Assembly: GCF_019048865.1 (NCBI RefSeq)
Contig: NZ_CP077604.1
Location: forward strand, 2,108,001 to 2,172,000
Length of the DNA stretch: 64,000 nt
Direction of reading: 5' to 3'
Source: Aquihabitans sp. G128
GTDB taxonomy: Bacteria; Actinomycetota; Acidimicrobiia; Acidimicrobiales; Iamiaceae
The notes beneath the pieces are model-generated. The model worked only from the letters and a program-made list of their open reading frames with translations, did no database searches and was not told where the DNA came from. The translations under genes and the position numbers were made by a program. Shown here piece by piece: positions 53,161-63,221 of the stretch; within the stretch, counting starts at the first letter, position 1, and every line of letters starts with the position of its first letter.

Positions 53161-56100
53161 TCAGCGGCCGTCCCGGCGCCGGGCCCGCGCCGCCCGGTGG
53201 TCGGCCGCTTCGCCGTGGCGGCCGGCGGCTTCCAGCACCGCCAGGAGCGACTCGGATGCGTCGTCGTCGTCCGGGTCGAGGTCGGTGAGCTGCCCCCACC
53301 AGCGGGCTGCTTCGCGCCCGTCGCCGCCGGCCTGGTGGGTCCGGGCAAGGGCGTGCAGGACGTCGCGGCGGGTGCGCTCGACGGTGGCTCGGGTGCCGTC
53401 GGCGAACTCGGCGTAGGGGTCCTCGGCGAGGAAGGGGCCCTGCGCCGCCAGCTCGGCGGCCAGGCGCAGCTCGTCGACGTCGGGCTCGGAGAGGGTGCCG
53501 ATGCGGAGGCCCTTCGCCGCGTGGGCGAGGAGCTCCTCGAGGTCGACCGAGACCAGGTCCAGGTCGAGCGCCACCGCCTGGCGGTCGGCGCGCAGCGGAT
53601 CGGTCCCGAGCCGCTTGTCCGGGTCGAGCGCGGTCCGCAGCATGGAGAGGACCACCGACAGCCGGCTCCGGCCGGTGGCGACGTCGACCTCGGGCCACAG
53701 GAGGTCGATGAGCTCCTCTCGGGCGATCGCCCGGCCCCGCCGGCAGATCAGCACCTTCAGCGCGTCGCGGGCCTTGCGAGACGACCAGTGGGCCGGCTCG
53801 GCCTGTCCGGCGCCGTACACCTCGAACCGGCCCAGCGTCCGCACCCGGGCCGAGCGGGGCGGCGCACCGTGGGGGTCGGCGCCGAGGTCGTCGACCCCGG
53901 TCCCGGTCACCGACACCGGCTCGGCGTCAGTGGCCACGGGACCGACGAGCAGGGGGGCCGTCGCGGCCACCACCATCTCGAAGCCGAGGCGGGCTGCGGT
54001 GGCGTGGGCCTCGGCGGCCACCTCGTGGCGCTCGGGATCGCCGTCGGGCAGCACCGAGGCCAGCCCGGCGCGAGCCCGCGCCCCGAAGCCCGCAGCCCCG
54101 GAGCGGTCGGCCCAGCGGATGCCGTGGCGGAAGGCCGCGGCCGCCTGCTCCGGCTGCCCGGCGCCGCGACGGGCGATGCCGATGGCCTCGCTCACCGGCA
54201 TGCCGAACACGTACGAGCGGCCCCACATCACGCACTGGTCGACGTAGGGGTCGAGCTGGTCGGCCACCCACCGGCACCGCTCGACGTCGCCCACCAGCTC
54301 GGCCGCCGGCGCGATGAGCGAGAGCAGGCAGAGCCAGTTGAGGTCGTCGGGCCCGGTGGAGCGCGCCCCGGCCACCACCGAGGCCAGCAGGCGCCGGGTC
54401 TCGGCGTGGTCGCCCCGCTCGGCGGCCACCAGCACCTCCAGCACCCCGAGGGTGGCGTCCTCGAGGCCGGCGATCTCCAGGAGCCGGCCCTCGTCCCGGC
54501 GGATGGTGAACACCAGGCCGGCCACCACCCGCATGGCCATCGCGGGGTGCAGGGTCGAGACGAGGTCGGCTCGGGAGATCGCTTGCTCCTCGGCCAGGGC
54601 CAGGCGGCCGCGCGTAGGTCAGGCTGGCCCGCGCCATCGAAGCCCGCCAGGTCCAGAACCGCGAGTCGCTGCGGTCCGCCAGCAGCTCCCACTCCCGGAG
54701 CAGCCGGTCGACCTCGAACAGGTCGCCCGACTCGAAGGCCAGGCTGGTCGCCCAGTACAGGTGCTGGATGCGGGCCAGGACGTTGGGCCCGGCGGGCAGC
54801 AGCGCCTCGTGCTCGCGCAGCCAGCCCACGCGCGCCTCGTGGTGCTCCGGGCCGCTGAACACGTTGAGGCGGGCCAGGGCGAGCTGGCCCTGCGCCCGCG
54901 GCGAGCCCCCCTCGGCCAGGACCTCGAGCTCGGCGATGGCCGCGAGGGCGCCTTCCTGGTCGCGGCGGAACCCGTCGATCGACGGCATCCCGAGGATCGA
55001 GGCCAGCCCACCCAACAGGTCCGCCCGCCGGTCGGGCTCGTCGCGGAGGTCCGGGTGCCCGAGGGCCTCGCGGATGAGCGGCGGCACGTCGAAGTCGATG
55101 GTGGGGTCGAAGACGTCGGAGCGGGCCAGGGCCGCCGCGGCCAGGAGGTGGCCGGACCCCGCCTGGCGGGCCAGCTGGGCCAGGCCGTCGCTGAGGGCCA
55201 CCGCCGCCGCCCCGTCGCCCACCGTCACGCGGTCGCCGATGGCGTGCACCAGCGAGCGGCCCTGGGCGGCGAGGTCGCCGGCCCGGCCCCAGTGCGTGGC
55301 GGCCACCTCGGCCCAGCGCCCCGCCTCCCGGTGGCCGCTGAGGCGCCGGGCGCCGACGGCGGCCTGCTCGGCCCAGTGGGCCACCTCGGCCGCGTCGGCG
55401 CCCGAGCCGGCGTCGAGGAGGTGCTGGGCGATGACCGCGGCGGGCACGCCGTCGCCCCGGTGGGCGAGGGCCCGCGCCGCGGCTCCGTGGGCGGCGGATC
55501 GGGCCTCGGGCTCGAGCTCGTCGTCGAGCGTGTCCCGGATGAGGGCGTGGGTGAAGGCCAGCTCGTCGCCGGCGGCCCCGAGCACCCCGGCGGCGAGGGC
55601 CGGCTCGAGCTGGGCCCGGACCTCGGCCACCGGGAGGCCCACCACCGCGCCCAGCACCTCGGGCCGGAATCCCGGGCCCAGCACGGAGGCCGCCGCGAGC
55701 AGCCGCCGGGTGTCGTCGTGCAACGGTTCCAGGCGGGCCCGGACGGCGGCGCGGATGCCGCCGGGGATCTCGGCCAGCTCCTCGCGGCCGCCTCGGCCCA
55801 CCGCATCGACGAGCTGCTCCACGTAGAGGGCGTTGCCGCCCGACCGGGCCAGCACCTCGGCGGCCACGGCCCGGTCCGGCCCGTCGGCCACCCGCCGGGC
55901 CAGCAGCTCGGCCACGTCGTCCAACCCGAGCGCCGACGGGGAGATGCGCCGGCCGGCGTCGGCCACGGCCGCCAGCACCACGTCCCGCGCCCGGTCCACG
56001 CGCAGCTCGTGCACCCGGTGGGTGCCCACCACCAGGATGGGCAGGTCGGTCCCGGCGGTGGTGAGGAAGCGCAGCAGCTCCAGCGAGGGCAGGTCGGCGC

Positions 56101-56501
56101 GGTGGAGGTCGTCCAGCACCAGGACCAGCCGCTCGCCGCGCTGGTGCCGGAGCACCTCGTGCACGGCGTCGTAGGCGGCGAACGGCTCGTCGGCCCGAGC
56201 CGCCAGGCCGTCACGCGCCGCCTCGAACGCGTCGTCGCCCACGGAGCGCAGGACCTGCATCCACGGCCAGAAGGCCGGGGCCCCGCCGATCTCCACGCAG
56301 CGCCCCCAGTGCACCGCGACCCCTCCGTCGCGCAGCTCCTGCGAGAACGCCCGGGCGAGGGCCGTCTTGCCCACACCGGGATCGCCCCCGATGAGGGTGA
56401 CCACGAAGCCGTCCGCGGCGGCGTCGAAGGCGTCCCGGAGCGCGACGAGCTCCTCGGTGCGGCCCACGAACGGGACCGACCTGTCGGGGGGGCGCAGGCA
56501 T
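53161..56501 (-). pseudogene. ATPase-BTAD transcriptional regulator (two frameshifts as assembled)
   Basis: About 1,110 codons in three frame segments that form one regulator. N-terminal AAA ATPase (PFVGRTEELVALRDAF, Walker A GGDPGVGKTALA, LVLVLDDLHRADLPSLELL). A TPR-like middle follows, then an OmpR-type DNA-binding domain (RTLGRFEVYGAG, WSSRKARDALKVLICRRGRAIAREELIDLLWP) with C-terminal BTAD. The first shift is a run of seven G at 56486-56492; with six, ATG 56501 reads MPAPPDRSVPFVGR. The second is near 54606-54616, where LTYARG and RLALAEEQA are in different frames. It lies between treS and glgP and may control them. Confidence 0.82.
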
Positions 56502-56508
56502 GGCCGAG

Positions 56509-56514
56509 ACGTTA
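56509..56514 (-). promoter_or_regulatory. -10 box of the BTAD regulator gene
   Basis: TAACGT on the minus strand, 7 nt before the ATG at 56501, supporting that ATG as the real start. The rest of 56515-56712 holds no gene that I can see. Confidence 0.45.
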
Positions 56515-56712
56515 GGTCTCCCTGCCGGCGAAGCGGACAAAATCCCCGTCGGGCCGGGCGCGACCATCGGGGGGGGCCGGCAGTGCCGGTCCCCCGGGGT
56601 CCCGCCCTGGAACGGCCGCCCGCCCGTCCGTTCGAGGAACTGGGGCGACCTTCTCACCCCACCCTTCAAGAACCCTTCGAGCCGGCCGGGACGACGGCGC
56701 GATCACCCGTCC

Positions 56713-57309
56713 TCACGACAGGCGGGTCACCTCGGGCGCCGGCCGCACCGGCGCCGGCACCGATGCCGTGGGCCAGCCGAGGTACACCAGCGCCACGAGG
56801 TCGTGGCGCTCGTCGACCCCGGCCACGCCCCGGACCGCCGGCACCAGCACGTCGGGCACCGTCCCCCAGTAGCTCGACAGGCCGTGGGCCGTGGCCACCA
56901 GCAAGGCGTTCTGCACCGCGGCGGCCACCGCGTCCCGGTCCTCGCGCCGGCGGACCGGTTCCTCGTCCAGCGCCTGCCACACCAGCAGCAGCGTGGGGCT
57001 GCGCCGGTACTTGGTCCGGAGCTTGGCCACCTTGGGCTCGGGCAGGCCCTCGGCCTCGCCGAGCTCGGCCATGGCCGACCCCAGGCGGCCGCGGGCCTCG
57101 CCCGACACCACGGTGAACCGCCAGGGCCAGGTCCGCTTGTGGTTCGGCGCCCAGGTGGCGGCGGCCACGAGGCGGTCGACTAGGTCGTCGGGCACCGGCC
57201 GCTCGGCGTCGACGAGCAGGCTGGTGCGGCGGCGCTCGACGGTGGCTTCGACCGCCTCTGGCGCCACCGGCGGGGCGCTGGAGGTGGCGAGCGGGTCCGG
57301 CGTCGACAT
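56713..57309 (-). CDS. Nitroreductase-family flavoprotein
   Basis: 198 residues. ERRRTSLLVDAERPVPDDLVDRLVAAATWAPNHKRTWPWRFTVVSGEARGRL is the FMN-binding N-terminal half of a nitroreductase (usual RRS-to-APS/N pattern). AVQNALLVATAHGLSSYWGTVPD and LGWPTASVPAPVRP complete the fold. Such enzymes reduce nitro or quinone compounds with NAD(P)H; the true substrate is unknown. Start ATG 57309; no ribosome site is seen. Confidence 0.88.
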   Translation of the reverse strand: MSTPDPLATSSAPPVAPEAVEATVERRRTSLLVDAERPVPDDLVDRLVAAATWAPNHKRTWPWRFTVVSGEARGRLGSAMAELGEAEGLPEPKVAKLRTKYRRSPTLLLVWQALDEEPVRRREDRDAVAAAVQNALLVATAHGLSSYWGTVPDVLVPAVRGVAGVDERHDLVALVYLGWPTASVPAPVRPAPEVTRLS

Positions 57310-57432
57310 GGCGACGAGTGTGCCCGCTGCGCACCGGTCCGCGCTCGCCACCAGGGGTTCCGGGCGTCTCGGGGAGGTGACCGTCGCGTGAACACCCCCG
57401 CCCGACGGGTATCGCCGGTCCGGCTCGGTCGC

Positions 57433-57438
57433 TACGGT
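57433..57438 (+). promoter_or_regulatory. -10 box of glgP (leaderless)
   Basis: TACGGT ends 7 nt before the ATG at 57446. Confidence 0.5.
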
Positions 57439-57445
57439 CGGCCCC

Positions 57446-60008
57446 ATGCGTGCGTTGCGGAGCTTCACCATCCGACCCCGGCTGCCGGAGGCGCTGGCGC
57501 CCCTGGAGGCCCTGGCCATGAACCTCCGGTGGGCGTGGGACGACCGCACGCGGGACCTGTTCCGCTGGGTCGATCCCGACGCATGGGACGCCACCAAGCA
57601 CGACCCCGTGCGCCTCCTCGGCCTCGTGAGCGCCGAGCGCTTCGAGGCGCTCGCCGCCGACCCCGCCTTCCTCCGCTTCCTCGCCGAGGTGCAGGAGGAC
57701 CTGGAGCGCTACCTCGAGGCGCCGCGCTGGTTCCAGACCCGCGCCGCCTCCCCCTTGCGCCAGGTCGCCTACTTCTCGCCCGAGTTCGGCATCGCCGAGG
57801 CCCTGCCGCAGTACTCCGGCGGCCTCGGGATCCTCGCCGGCGACCACCTCAAGTCCGCCTCGGACCTCGGCGTGCCCCTGGTGGGCGTCGGCCTCTTCTA
57901 CCGGCACGGCTACTTCCGCCAGGGCCTCTCGCCCGACGGCTGGCAGACCGAGCGCTTCCCCGACCAGGACCCGTGGGCCATGGCCCTCAGCCTCTGCGAG
58001 GGCATCCGCGTGCGGGTGGAGCTCGCCGGGGCGCCGCTCGAGGCCCGGGTGTGGAAGGCCGAGGTCGGCCGGGTGGCGCTCTACCTCCTCGACGCCGACG
58101 TCGAGGAGAACCCCGAGGAGCTGCGCGGCGTCACCGACCGCCTCTACGGCGGCGACGTCGAGCACCGCCTGCGCCAGGAGATCCTGCTGGGCATCGGCGG
58201 CGTCCGGGCCCTGGAGGCCCTGGGCATCGACGCCCAGGTGTTCCACACCAACGAGGGCCACGCCGGCTTCCTCGGCCTGGAGCGCATGCGGCGGGCCATC
58301 GTCGACGACGGGCTCAGCTTCGCCGAGGCCGTCGAGGCCACGTGCCGCCTCGATCTTCACCACCCACACCCCCGTCCCCGCCGGCATCGACCGCTTCCCC
58401 CGGGAGCTGATCGAGACCTACTTCGGCGGCTGGGCTGCCGAGTGCGGCATCACCGTCGACGAGCTGATGGCCATCGGCCACCGCCCCGGCGGCACGCCCG
58501 AGGACGTCGCCGAGGCCACCGACCGCTTCAACATGGCGGTCATGGGCCTGCGGCTGGCCGGTCGCTCCAACGCGGTGTCCAAGCTGCACGGCGAGGTCAG
58601 CCGGTCGATGTTCGCCGACCTGTGGCCGGACCTGCCGGACGACGAGGTGCCGATCACCTCGGTCACCAACGGCGTCCACGCCGGCACCTGGGTGTCGGCC
58701 GACATGACCGACCTCCTGTCGCGCCACGTGCTGCCCGAGTGGGACGAGGCCGACGCCGGCAGCTGGGCCCGCATCTGGTCCACCCCCGACGACGAGCTGT
58801 GGCGGGTCAAGGACCAGGCCCGGTCGCGCCTGGTGGCCTTCGTGCGCGAGCGCATGAAGCAGCGGGCCATCGAGGCCGGCACCTCCACGTCCGAGGCCAG
58901 CTGGGCCGACGACCTGCTCGACCCCAACGCCCTCACCATCGGCTTCGCCCGCCGCTTCGCCACCTACAAGCGGGCCAACCTGCTGCTGGCGCAGGGCGAG
59001 CGCCTCCAGAAGCTGCTGCTCGACCCGGACCGCCCCGTCCAGTTCGTGTTCGCCGGCAAGGCCCACCCCGCCGACGACCAGGGCAAGGAGATGATCCGCC
59101 AGATCGTCAGCTACGCCAAGGAGCTCGGCGTGCGCCACCGGTTCGTCTTCCTCGACGACTACGACATCGCCGTGGCCCGCTCGCTCTACCAGGGCGCCGA
59201 CATCTGGCTGAACACGCCGCGCCGCCCCCACGAGGCCTGCGGCACCAGCGGCGAGAAGGCCGCCCTGAACGGCACCCTCAACTGCTCGATCCTCGACGGC
59301 TGGTGGGACGAGATGTTCGACGGCGAGAACGGCTGGGCCATCACCTCCGCGGAGGACCACGAGGACCTCGTGGTGCGCGACCAGCTCGAGGCCGACAGCC
59401 TGTTCGACCTCCTCGAGCACCAGATCGTGCCCCTGTTCCACGACCGCCCCGCCGGGTCCGGCGTCCCCCGCCGCTGGCTGCGCCGCGTGAAGGCCAACCT
59501 GGCCTCGCTCGGCCCGCAGGTCGTGGCCTCCCGCATGGTCCGCGACTACGTCACCGAGCTCTACGAGCCCACCGCCACCACTGCCGACGCCCTCCGGGGC
59601 GACGGCCACGCCCGCGCCCGCGACCTGTCGGCCTGGAAGGCCCGCGTCGTCGACGGCTGGGGCGCGGTCAAGGTCGACTCCGTGGAGGCCAGCGACGACA
59701 TCGCCGACCTCGGCGCCACCCGCGAGGTCTGCGTCACCGTCGCCCTCGGCGACCTCGTCCCCGACGACGTCGCCGTCCAGCTCGTTCACGGCCGCGTCGG
59801 CCAGCACGACGAGCTCGAGGCCCCCGCCACCACCACCCTCGCCTGCGACGACCCGTCCGCCCGCCCCGCCGTCTACCGCGGCGCCGTCCCCTGCGACCTC
59901 CCCGGCCGCTACGGCTTCACCGTCCGCGTCGCCCCCGCCAACGCCGACCTCCCCACCCCCCCTCGACCTCGGCCGCCTCACCTGGGCCTGACCCCTCCGT
60001 CCACCTGA
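57446..60008 (+). pseudogene. glgP: Alpha-glucan (glycogen/maltodextrin) phosphorylase (two frameshifts as assembled)
   Basis: Releases glucose-1-phosphate from glycogen or maltodextrin. About 850 residues in total. N-terminal DUF3417 (RSFTIRPRLPEALAPLEALAMNLRWAWDD), then YFSPEFGIAEALPQYSGGLGILAGDHLKSASDLG. The frame shifts near 58340-58346: one extra C separates AVEAT from the expected ASIFTTHTPVPAGIDRFPRELI. The second frame carries the phosphorylase core and PLP region (GTSGEKAALNGTLNCSILDGWWDEM). At the 3' end a run of seven C (59956-59962) diverts the natural ending DLGRLTWA (stop at 59991) to a stop at 60008. Both errors are one-base insertions, so the gene is likely intact in the organism. 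Confidence 0.86.
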
Positions 60009-60086
60009 ACTTCGGGTCCCAGACCAGCGCGCGTGTGCCCCTCAGACCCAAAGCCGCGAGTGCCCCCAGCCGACCCCGGCCACCTC

Positions 60087-60282
60087 GAACTTGTGGGCCC
60101 ACACCGCCACTTCCGGCAGCCTCAGCCCACAAGTTCCAAGCGCCTCCCCCACCCACCTCGAACTTGTGGGCCCACACCGCCACTTCCGGCAGCCTCAGCC
60201 CACAAGTTTCAAGCGCCTCCCCCACCCACCTCGAACTTGTGGGCCCACACCGCCGTTTCCGGCAGCCTCGGCCCACAAGTTC
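60087..60282 (+). repeat. Palindromic hairpin repeat cluster 3 (3 copies, 73-bp period)
   Basis: Units at 60087-60136, 60160-60209 and 60233-60282. The two 23-bp spacers are identical, so this cluster arose by recent tandem duplication of 73 bp. Inner stems vary (GCCACTTCCGGC, GCCGTTTCCGGC). They lie in the 420-bp gap between glgP and the nuclease-like gene; 60283-60428 otherwise holds only the start region of that gene. Confidence 0.9.
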
Positions 60283-60428
60283 GAAGTGCGCCGACCGGCT
60301 CTCCGGGATGCCGAAAAGTGATTCCACGGCATTCTTCGTGACATGTGAGGTTGGCTGTGGCAGCATGTTTCGACGCTCGGCGTCGGCGCAACGGCACCCA
60401 GGAATCCGCTGCTGCCGAGGATCCGCCC

Positions 60429-61373
60429 GTGCGTCACACCGTCGAACTGCTGCTCGTCGCCGGATCCCAGGCCGGCACGGTCCACCGTCGCCAGCTCGCC
60501 GAGGCGGGCCTTGCCGACCGGGTCATCGCTCGGCAGGTGACGGCTGGGCTCCTCACGGTGGAGCACCCTGATGTCTTCCGCCTCGCTGGTGCACCCCGGA
60601 CCTGGCAGCAGGAGCTGTGGCTCGCCCTGCTCAGTGCGCGTTCGGCATCGGTCGTGAGCCACCGCAGCGCAGCACGGCTCCACCACGTCGGGCGCTTCGC
60701 CACCGAACACATCGACCTCGTCGAGGTCGAGCACCACTCGAACCGCGTTCGTGGAGCAGCAGCGCATCGCTCGCTGCTGCTCCCACCCCACCATCGGACC
60801 GAGGTCGACGGCATACCCGTCACCACCGTCGAACGCACGGTGTTCGACCTCGCCGGCCAGGTGTCGATCAAGCGGTGGCGACGCGGGCTCCCGTCGCTGC
60901 GACAACACCAGGTCGCGCGAGCGCTGGACGATGCGATCGCCGGCGGCGTCGAGCCTCGCCGGTTCACCGCAGTGCTCGACGAGCTCGGCGGCAGAGGGCG
61001 AGGCGGCACACGCGTGATGCGGGAGCTGATGGAACAACGGGGGGAGGGCTACGCAGCGACGGAGTCCGAGCTCGAAGATCTGCTCAACGAGGTCCTCGAC
61101 CGGTTCGGGCTTCCGCTGCCGGTACGCCAGCGCAACCTGGGCGGCCTCGAGGACCGCGTCGGTCGAGTCGACTTCGTGTTCACCGAGGAGCGCGTGGTGA
61201 TCGAGGCTGACGGTCGCAAGAACCACACCGCCCTGCTCGACCGCGAAGGTGATGCCTGGCGCGACCTCGAGCTGGCCGCAGCGGGCTTCCGGGTCATCCG
61301 TGTGACCTGGGGCCAGCTGACGACCGACCCGCGCCGCTTCGTGGCCGCCCTCCGAGCCGTCCTCGCCGCCTGA
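60429..61373 (+). CDS. DUF559-type endonuclease-like protein with AbiEi-like N-terminus
   Basis: 314 residues from the GTG at 60429 (an in-frame GTG at 60345 would add 28). The N-terminal part (GSQAGTVHRRQLAEAGLADRVIARQVTAGLLTVEHPDVFRLAG) is like the winged helix of type IV AbiEi antitoxins. The C-terminal part (VGRVDFVFTEERVVIEADGRKNH, then ELAAAGFRVIRVTWGQL) is a Vsr/DUF559 PD-(D/E)XK fold with D...E-A-D spacing. Such genes are common, scattered accessory genes in actinobacteria with unproven function. Base composition looks less GC-rich than its neighbours and hairpin-repeat clusters lie on both sides, which suggests acquisition. Confidence 0.8.
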   Translation: MRHTVELLLVAGSQAGTVHRRQLAEAGLADRVIARQVTAGLLTVEHPDVFRLAGAPRTWQQELWLALLSARSASVVSHRSAARLHHVGRFATEHIDLVEVEHHSNRVRGAAAHRSLLLPPHHRTEVDGIPVTTVERTVFDLAGQVSIKRWRRGLPSLRQHQVARALDDAIAGGVEPRRFTAVLDELGGRGRGGTRVMRELMEQRGEGYAATESELEDLLNEVLDRFGLPLPVRQRNLGGLEDRVGRVDFVFTEERVVIEADGRKNHTALLDREGDAWRDLELAAAGFRVIRVTWGQLTTDPRRFVAALRAVLAA

Positions 61374-61393
61374 TCCAGCCCGCAGCACCGCGG

Positions 61394-61516
61394 GAACTTG
61401 TGGGCTCTCGCTGCCGTCTTCGGCAGTCTCGGCCCACAGGTTCGCAGTGTGCTGACCAACCCCGACGAACTTGTGGGCTCACGCTGCCGTTTTCGGCCGT
61501 CTCGGCCCACAAGTTG
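61394..61516 (+). repeat. Palindromic hairpin repeat cluster 4 (2 copies, 73-bp period)
   Basis: Units at 61394-61443 and 61467-61516, starting 20 bp after the nuclease stop. The first has an inner stem CTGCCG-TCTT-CGGCAG, a compensatory change relative to CCGCCG/CGGCGG in cluster 1. The remaining gap to the lipoprotein gene holds its -10 box. Confidence 0.9.
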
Positions 61517-61627
61517 CTGGAGACGGGGCTGGGGGCCGGGCCGGGCGGCGCAGGGGGGTGCCGTCGTCGCGCCGGGGACAAGGCGGGATCCGTGGTTTCC
61601 CTGGCGAGCGGGGGCGTGGTGCGTCGG

Positions 61628-61633
61628 TACGGT
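61628..61633 (+). promoter_or_regulatory. -10 box of the LppP/LprE-like gene (leaderless)
   Basis: TACGGT ends 6 nt before the ATG at 61640. Confidence 0.5.
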
Positions 61634-61639
61634 GCGGCG

Positions 61640-62344
61640 ATGACGCTGCGCCTCGCCCGCACTGCCCGCCCTCGTCGTGCTGGGGCGGCGGTCGCGGTGG
61701 CGGCCACGCTGGTGCTGGGGCTGGCGGGGTGCGGGGCCAGCGGGGGCGGGAGCGACGGTGCGGGCGCCACCAGCACCACCGTGGCGAAGGGGACCACGTC
61801 GACGTCGACCGGCTCGACCACCACGACCGTCGTCGCCACCAGCACCACGGTGGCACCGGCCAGCACCACCGTCCCGCCGACCGCCACGTCCGCACCCGCA
61901 GCCACCACGCCACCCACCACCGCAGCCGGAGGCACGACGAACGGCGGCGGCGGATCGAACGTGCCGCTCACGGCCGAGCAGGCCGCCGCCAAGGTGAAGG
62001 CCACGGGCGACTGGGACGTCGAGCTCGGCACCTACGACCCACGGGCCCGGCTCACCGCGGTGCTCGCCCGAGCGTCCGGCGCCATGTCGGCGGCCGCCCC
62101 CGAGCAGGTCTTCTTCTTCAGCAACGGGCAGTACCTCGGCCCGGCCACCAAGACCGAGCGGACGGCCATCAGCATCGACGCCTCCAGCGGCGAGCAGGTG
62201 GTGGTCACCTACGGCCACTTCGCGGCGGGCGACCCGAACTGCTGCCCGAGCCAGGCGCCGTGGGTGGTCACGTTCACGATCAGCGGCGCCGGCAAGCTCC
62301 TGGTGTCGGGCGAGCTGCCCCCGGAGGGCCAGGGCCAGTTCTGA
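61640..62344 (+). CDS. LppP/LprE-family lipoprotein
   Basis: 234 residues. Signal sequence (GAAVAVAATLVLGLAGC) with lipobox LAGC, then a Thr/Ser/Pro-rich linker of about 70 residues and a compact C-terminal domain. DWDVELGTYDPRARLTAVLARASGAMSAAAPEQVFFFSNGQYLG and VVVTYGHFAAGDPNCCPSQAPWVVTF match the LppP/LprE family known from mycobacteria, whose role is unknown. Surface-anchored; convergent with the enoyl-CoA hydratase gene. Confidence 0.85.
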   Translation: MTLRLARTARPRRAGAAVAVAATLVLGLAGCGASGGGSDGAGATSTTVAKGTTSTSTGSTTTTVVATSTTVAPASTTVPPTATSAPAATTPPTTAAGGTTNGGGGSNVPLTAEQAAAKVKATGDWDVELGTYDPRARLTAVLARASGAMSAAAPEQVFFFSNGQYLGPATKTERTAISIDASSGEQVVVTYGHFAAGDPNCCPSQAPWVVTFTISGAGKLLVSGELPPEGQGQF

Positions 62345-62383
62345 CGCAGGACCTCGGGTCGGCGGCGGAAGGCCGCTGACTGC

Positions 62384-63169
62384 TCAGCGGCCGGTGAAGG
62401 TGGCGTGGCCGGGGCCGTGCTCGTTGAAGGAGTCGACGCCGATGCGGGCGTCGTCGGTGCCGAAGACCTCGACGAAGAGCTGCTGCTCGAGGTCGAGGCC
62501 GGCGGCCAGGGTGCCCTCGAGGCCGAGGTCGATGGCCTGCTTGGCCAGGCCTTGGGCCACCACCGCGCCCTTGGCCAGCTGGGCCGCCCAGGCCAGCGCC
62601 TCGTCGTGGAGCACCTCGGCCTCGACCACGCGGTCGACGAGGCCCATGGCGAGGGCTTCGTCGGCGCGCACCTGGCGCCCCGAGAAGACGAGGTCCTTGG
62701 CCTTGGCCGGACCGACCAGGCGGGCCAGACGCTGGGTGCCACCGCCGCCGGGGATGATGCCCAACAGGATCTCGGGCTGGCCGAGGCGGGTCTTGGGCGT
62801 CGCCACCCGGAAGTCGCACGCCAGGGCCAGCTCGCAGCCGCCACCCAGGGCGAAGCCGGCGACGGCGGCGATGGTGGCGCGCGGGATGGCGGCCACGGCG
62901 TTGAGGGCGTCGAGGAACAGGCCGCCGATGGCCCGGGCCTCGTCGGGCCCGGCGAACTCGGTGATGTCGGCCCCCGCCGCGAACACGCGTGGCCCACCCG
63001 TGATCACGACCGCGCCGGGCGGCTGCTCGGTGAGGGACTGGGCGGCCGAGCGCAGCTGGCGCAGCACCTCCGAGGAGAGGGCGTTGACCTTGGGGTTCTC
63101 CAGCGTCACCACGGCGACGCCGTCGTCCCGCCGCTCGATGGTCACCAGGGCTTGGGAGCTGTCGGCCAT
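62384..63169 (-). CDS. Enoyl-CoA hydratase/isomerase family protein
   Basis: 261 residues, crotonase fold. VAVVTLENPKVNALSSEVLRQL, oxyanion-hole FAAGADITEF and AGFALGGGCELALACDFRVA, and the catalytic-glutamate region LGQPEILLGIIPGGGGTQRL. Probably hydrates 2-enoyl-CoA in fatty-acid or branched-chain acid degradation. The ATG at 63169 is supported by TAGGGT 8 nt upstream. It lies next to the MeaB-type gene, which suggests propionate or branched-chain catabolism. Confidence 0.94.
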   Translation of the reverse strand: MADSSQALVTIERRDDGVAVVTLENPKVNALSSEVLRQLRSAAQSLTEQPPGAVVITGGPRVFAAGADITEFAGPDEARAIGGLFLDALNAVAAIPRATIAAVAGFALGGGCELALACDFRVATPKTRLGQPEILLGIIPGGGGTQRLARLVGPAKAKDLVFSGRQVRADEALAMGLVDRVVEAEVLHDEALAWAAQLAKGAVVAQGLAKQAIDLGLEGTLAAGLDLEQQLFVEVFGTDDARIGVDSFNEHGPGHATFTGR

Positions 63170-63177
63170 GGGCCAGG

Positions 63178-63183
63178 ACCCTA
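63178..63183 (-). promoter_or_regulatory. -10 box of the enoyl-CoA hydratase gene (leaderless)
   Basis: TAGGGT on the minus strand, 8 nt before the ATG at 63169; same spacing and sequence as for ligA. Confidence 0.45.
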
Positions 63184-63221
63184 CGGGCGCCTGCGGGGTC
63201 CCGTGCAACCTCCGGCGGCGC

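Noticed and set aside
60087..60282. CRISPR array (regularly spaced palindromic repeats with 23-bp spacers)
   Set aside because: Only two or three units per cluster, the two spacers of this cluster are identical, the repeat is 50 bp with a long internal stem, and no cas gene is present.
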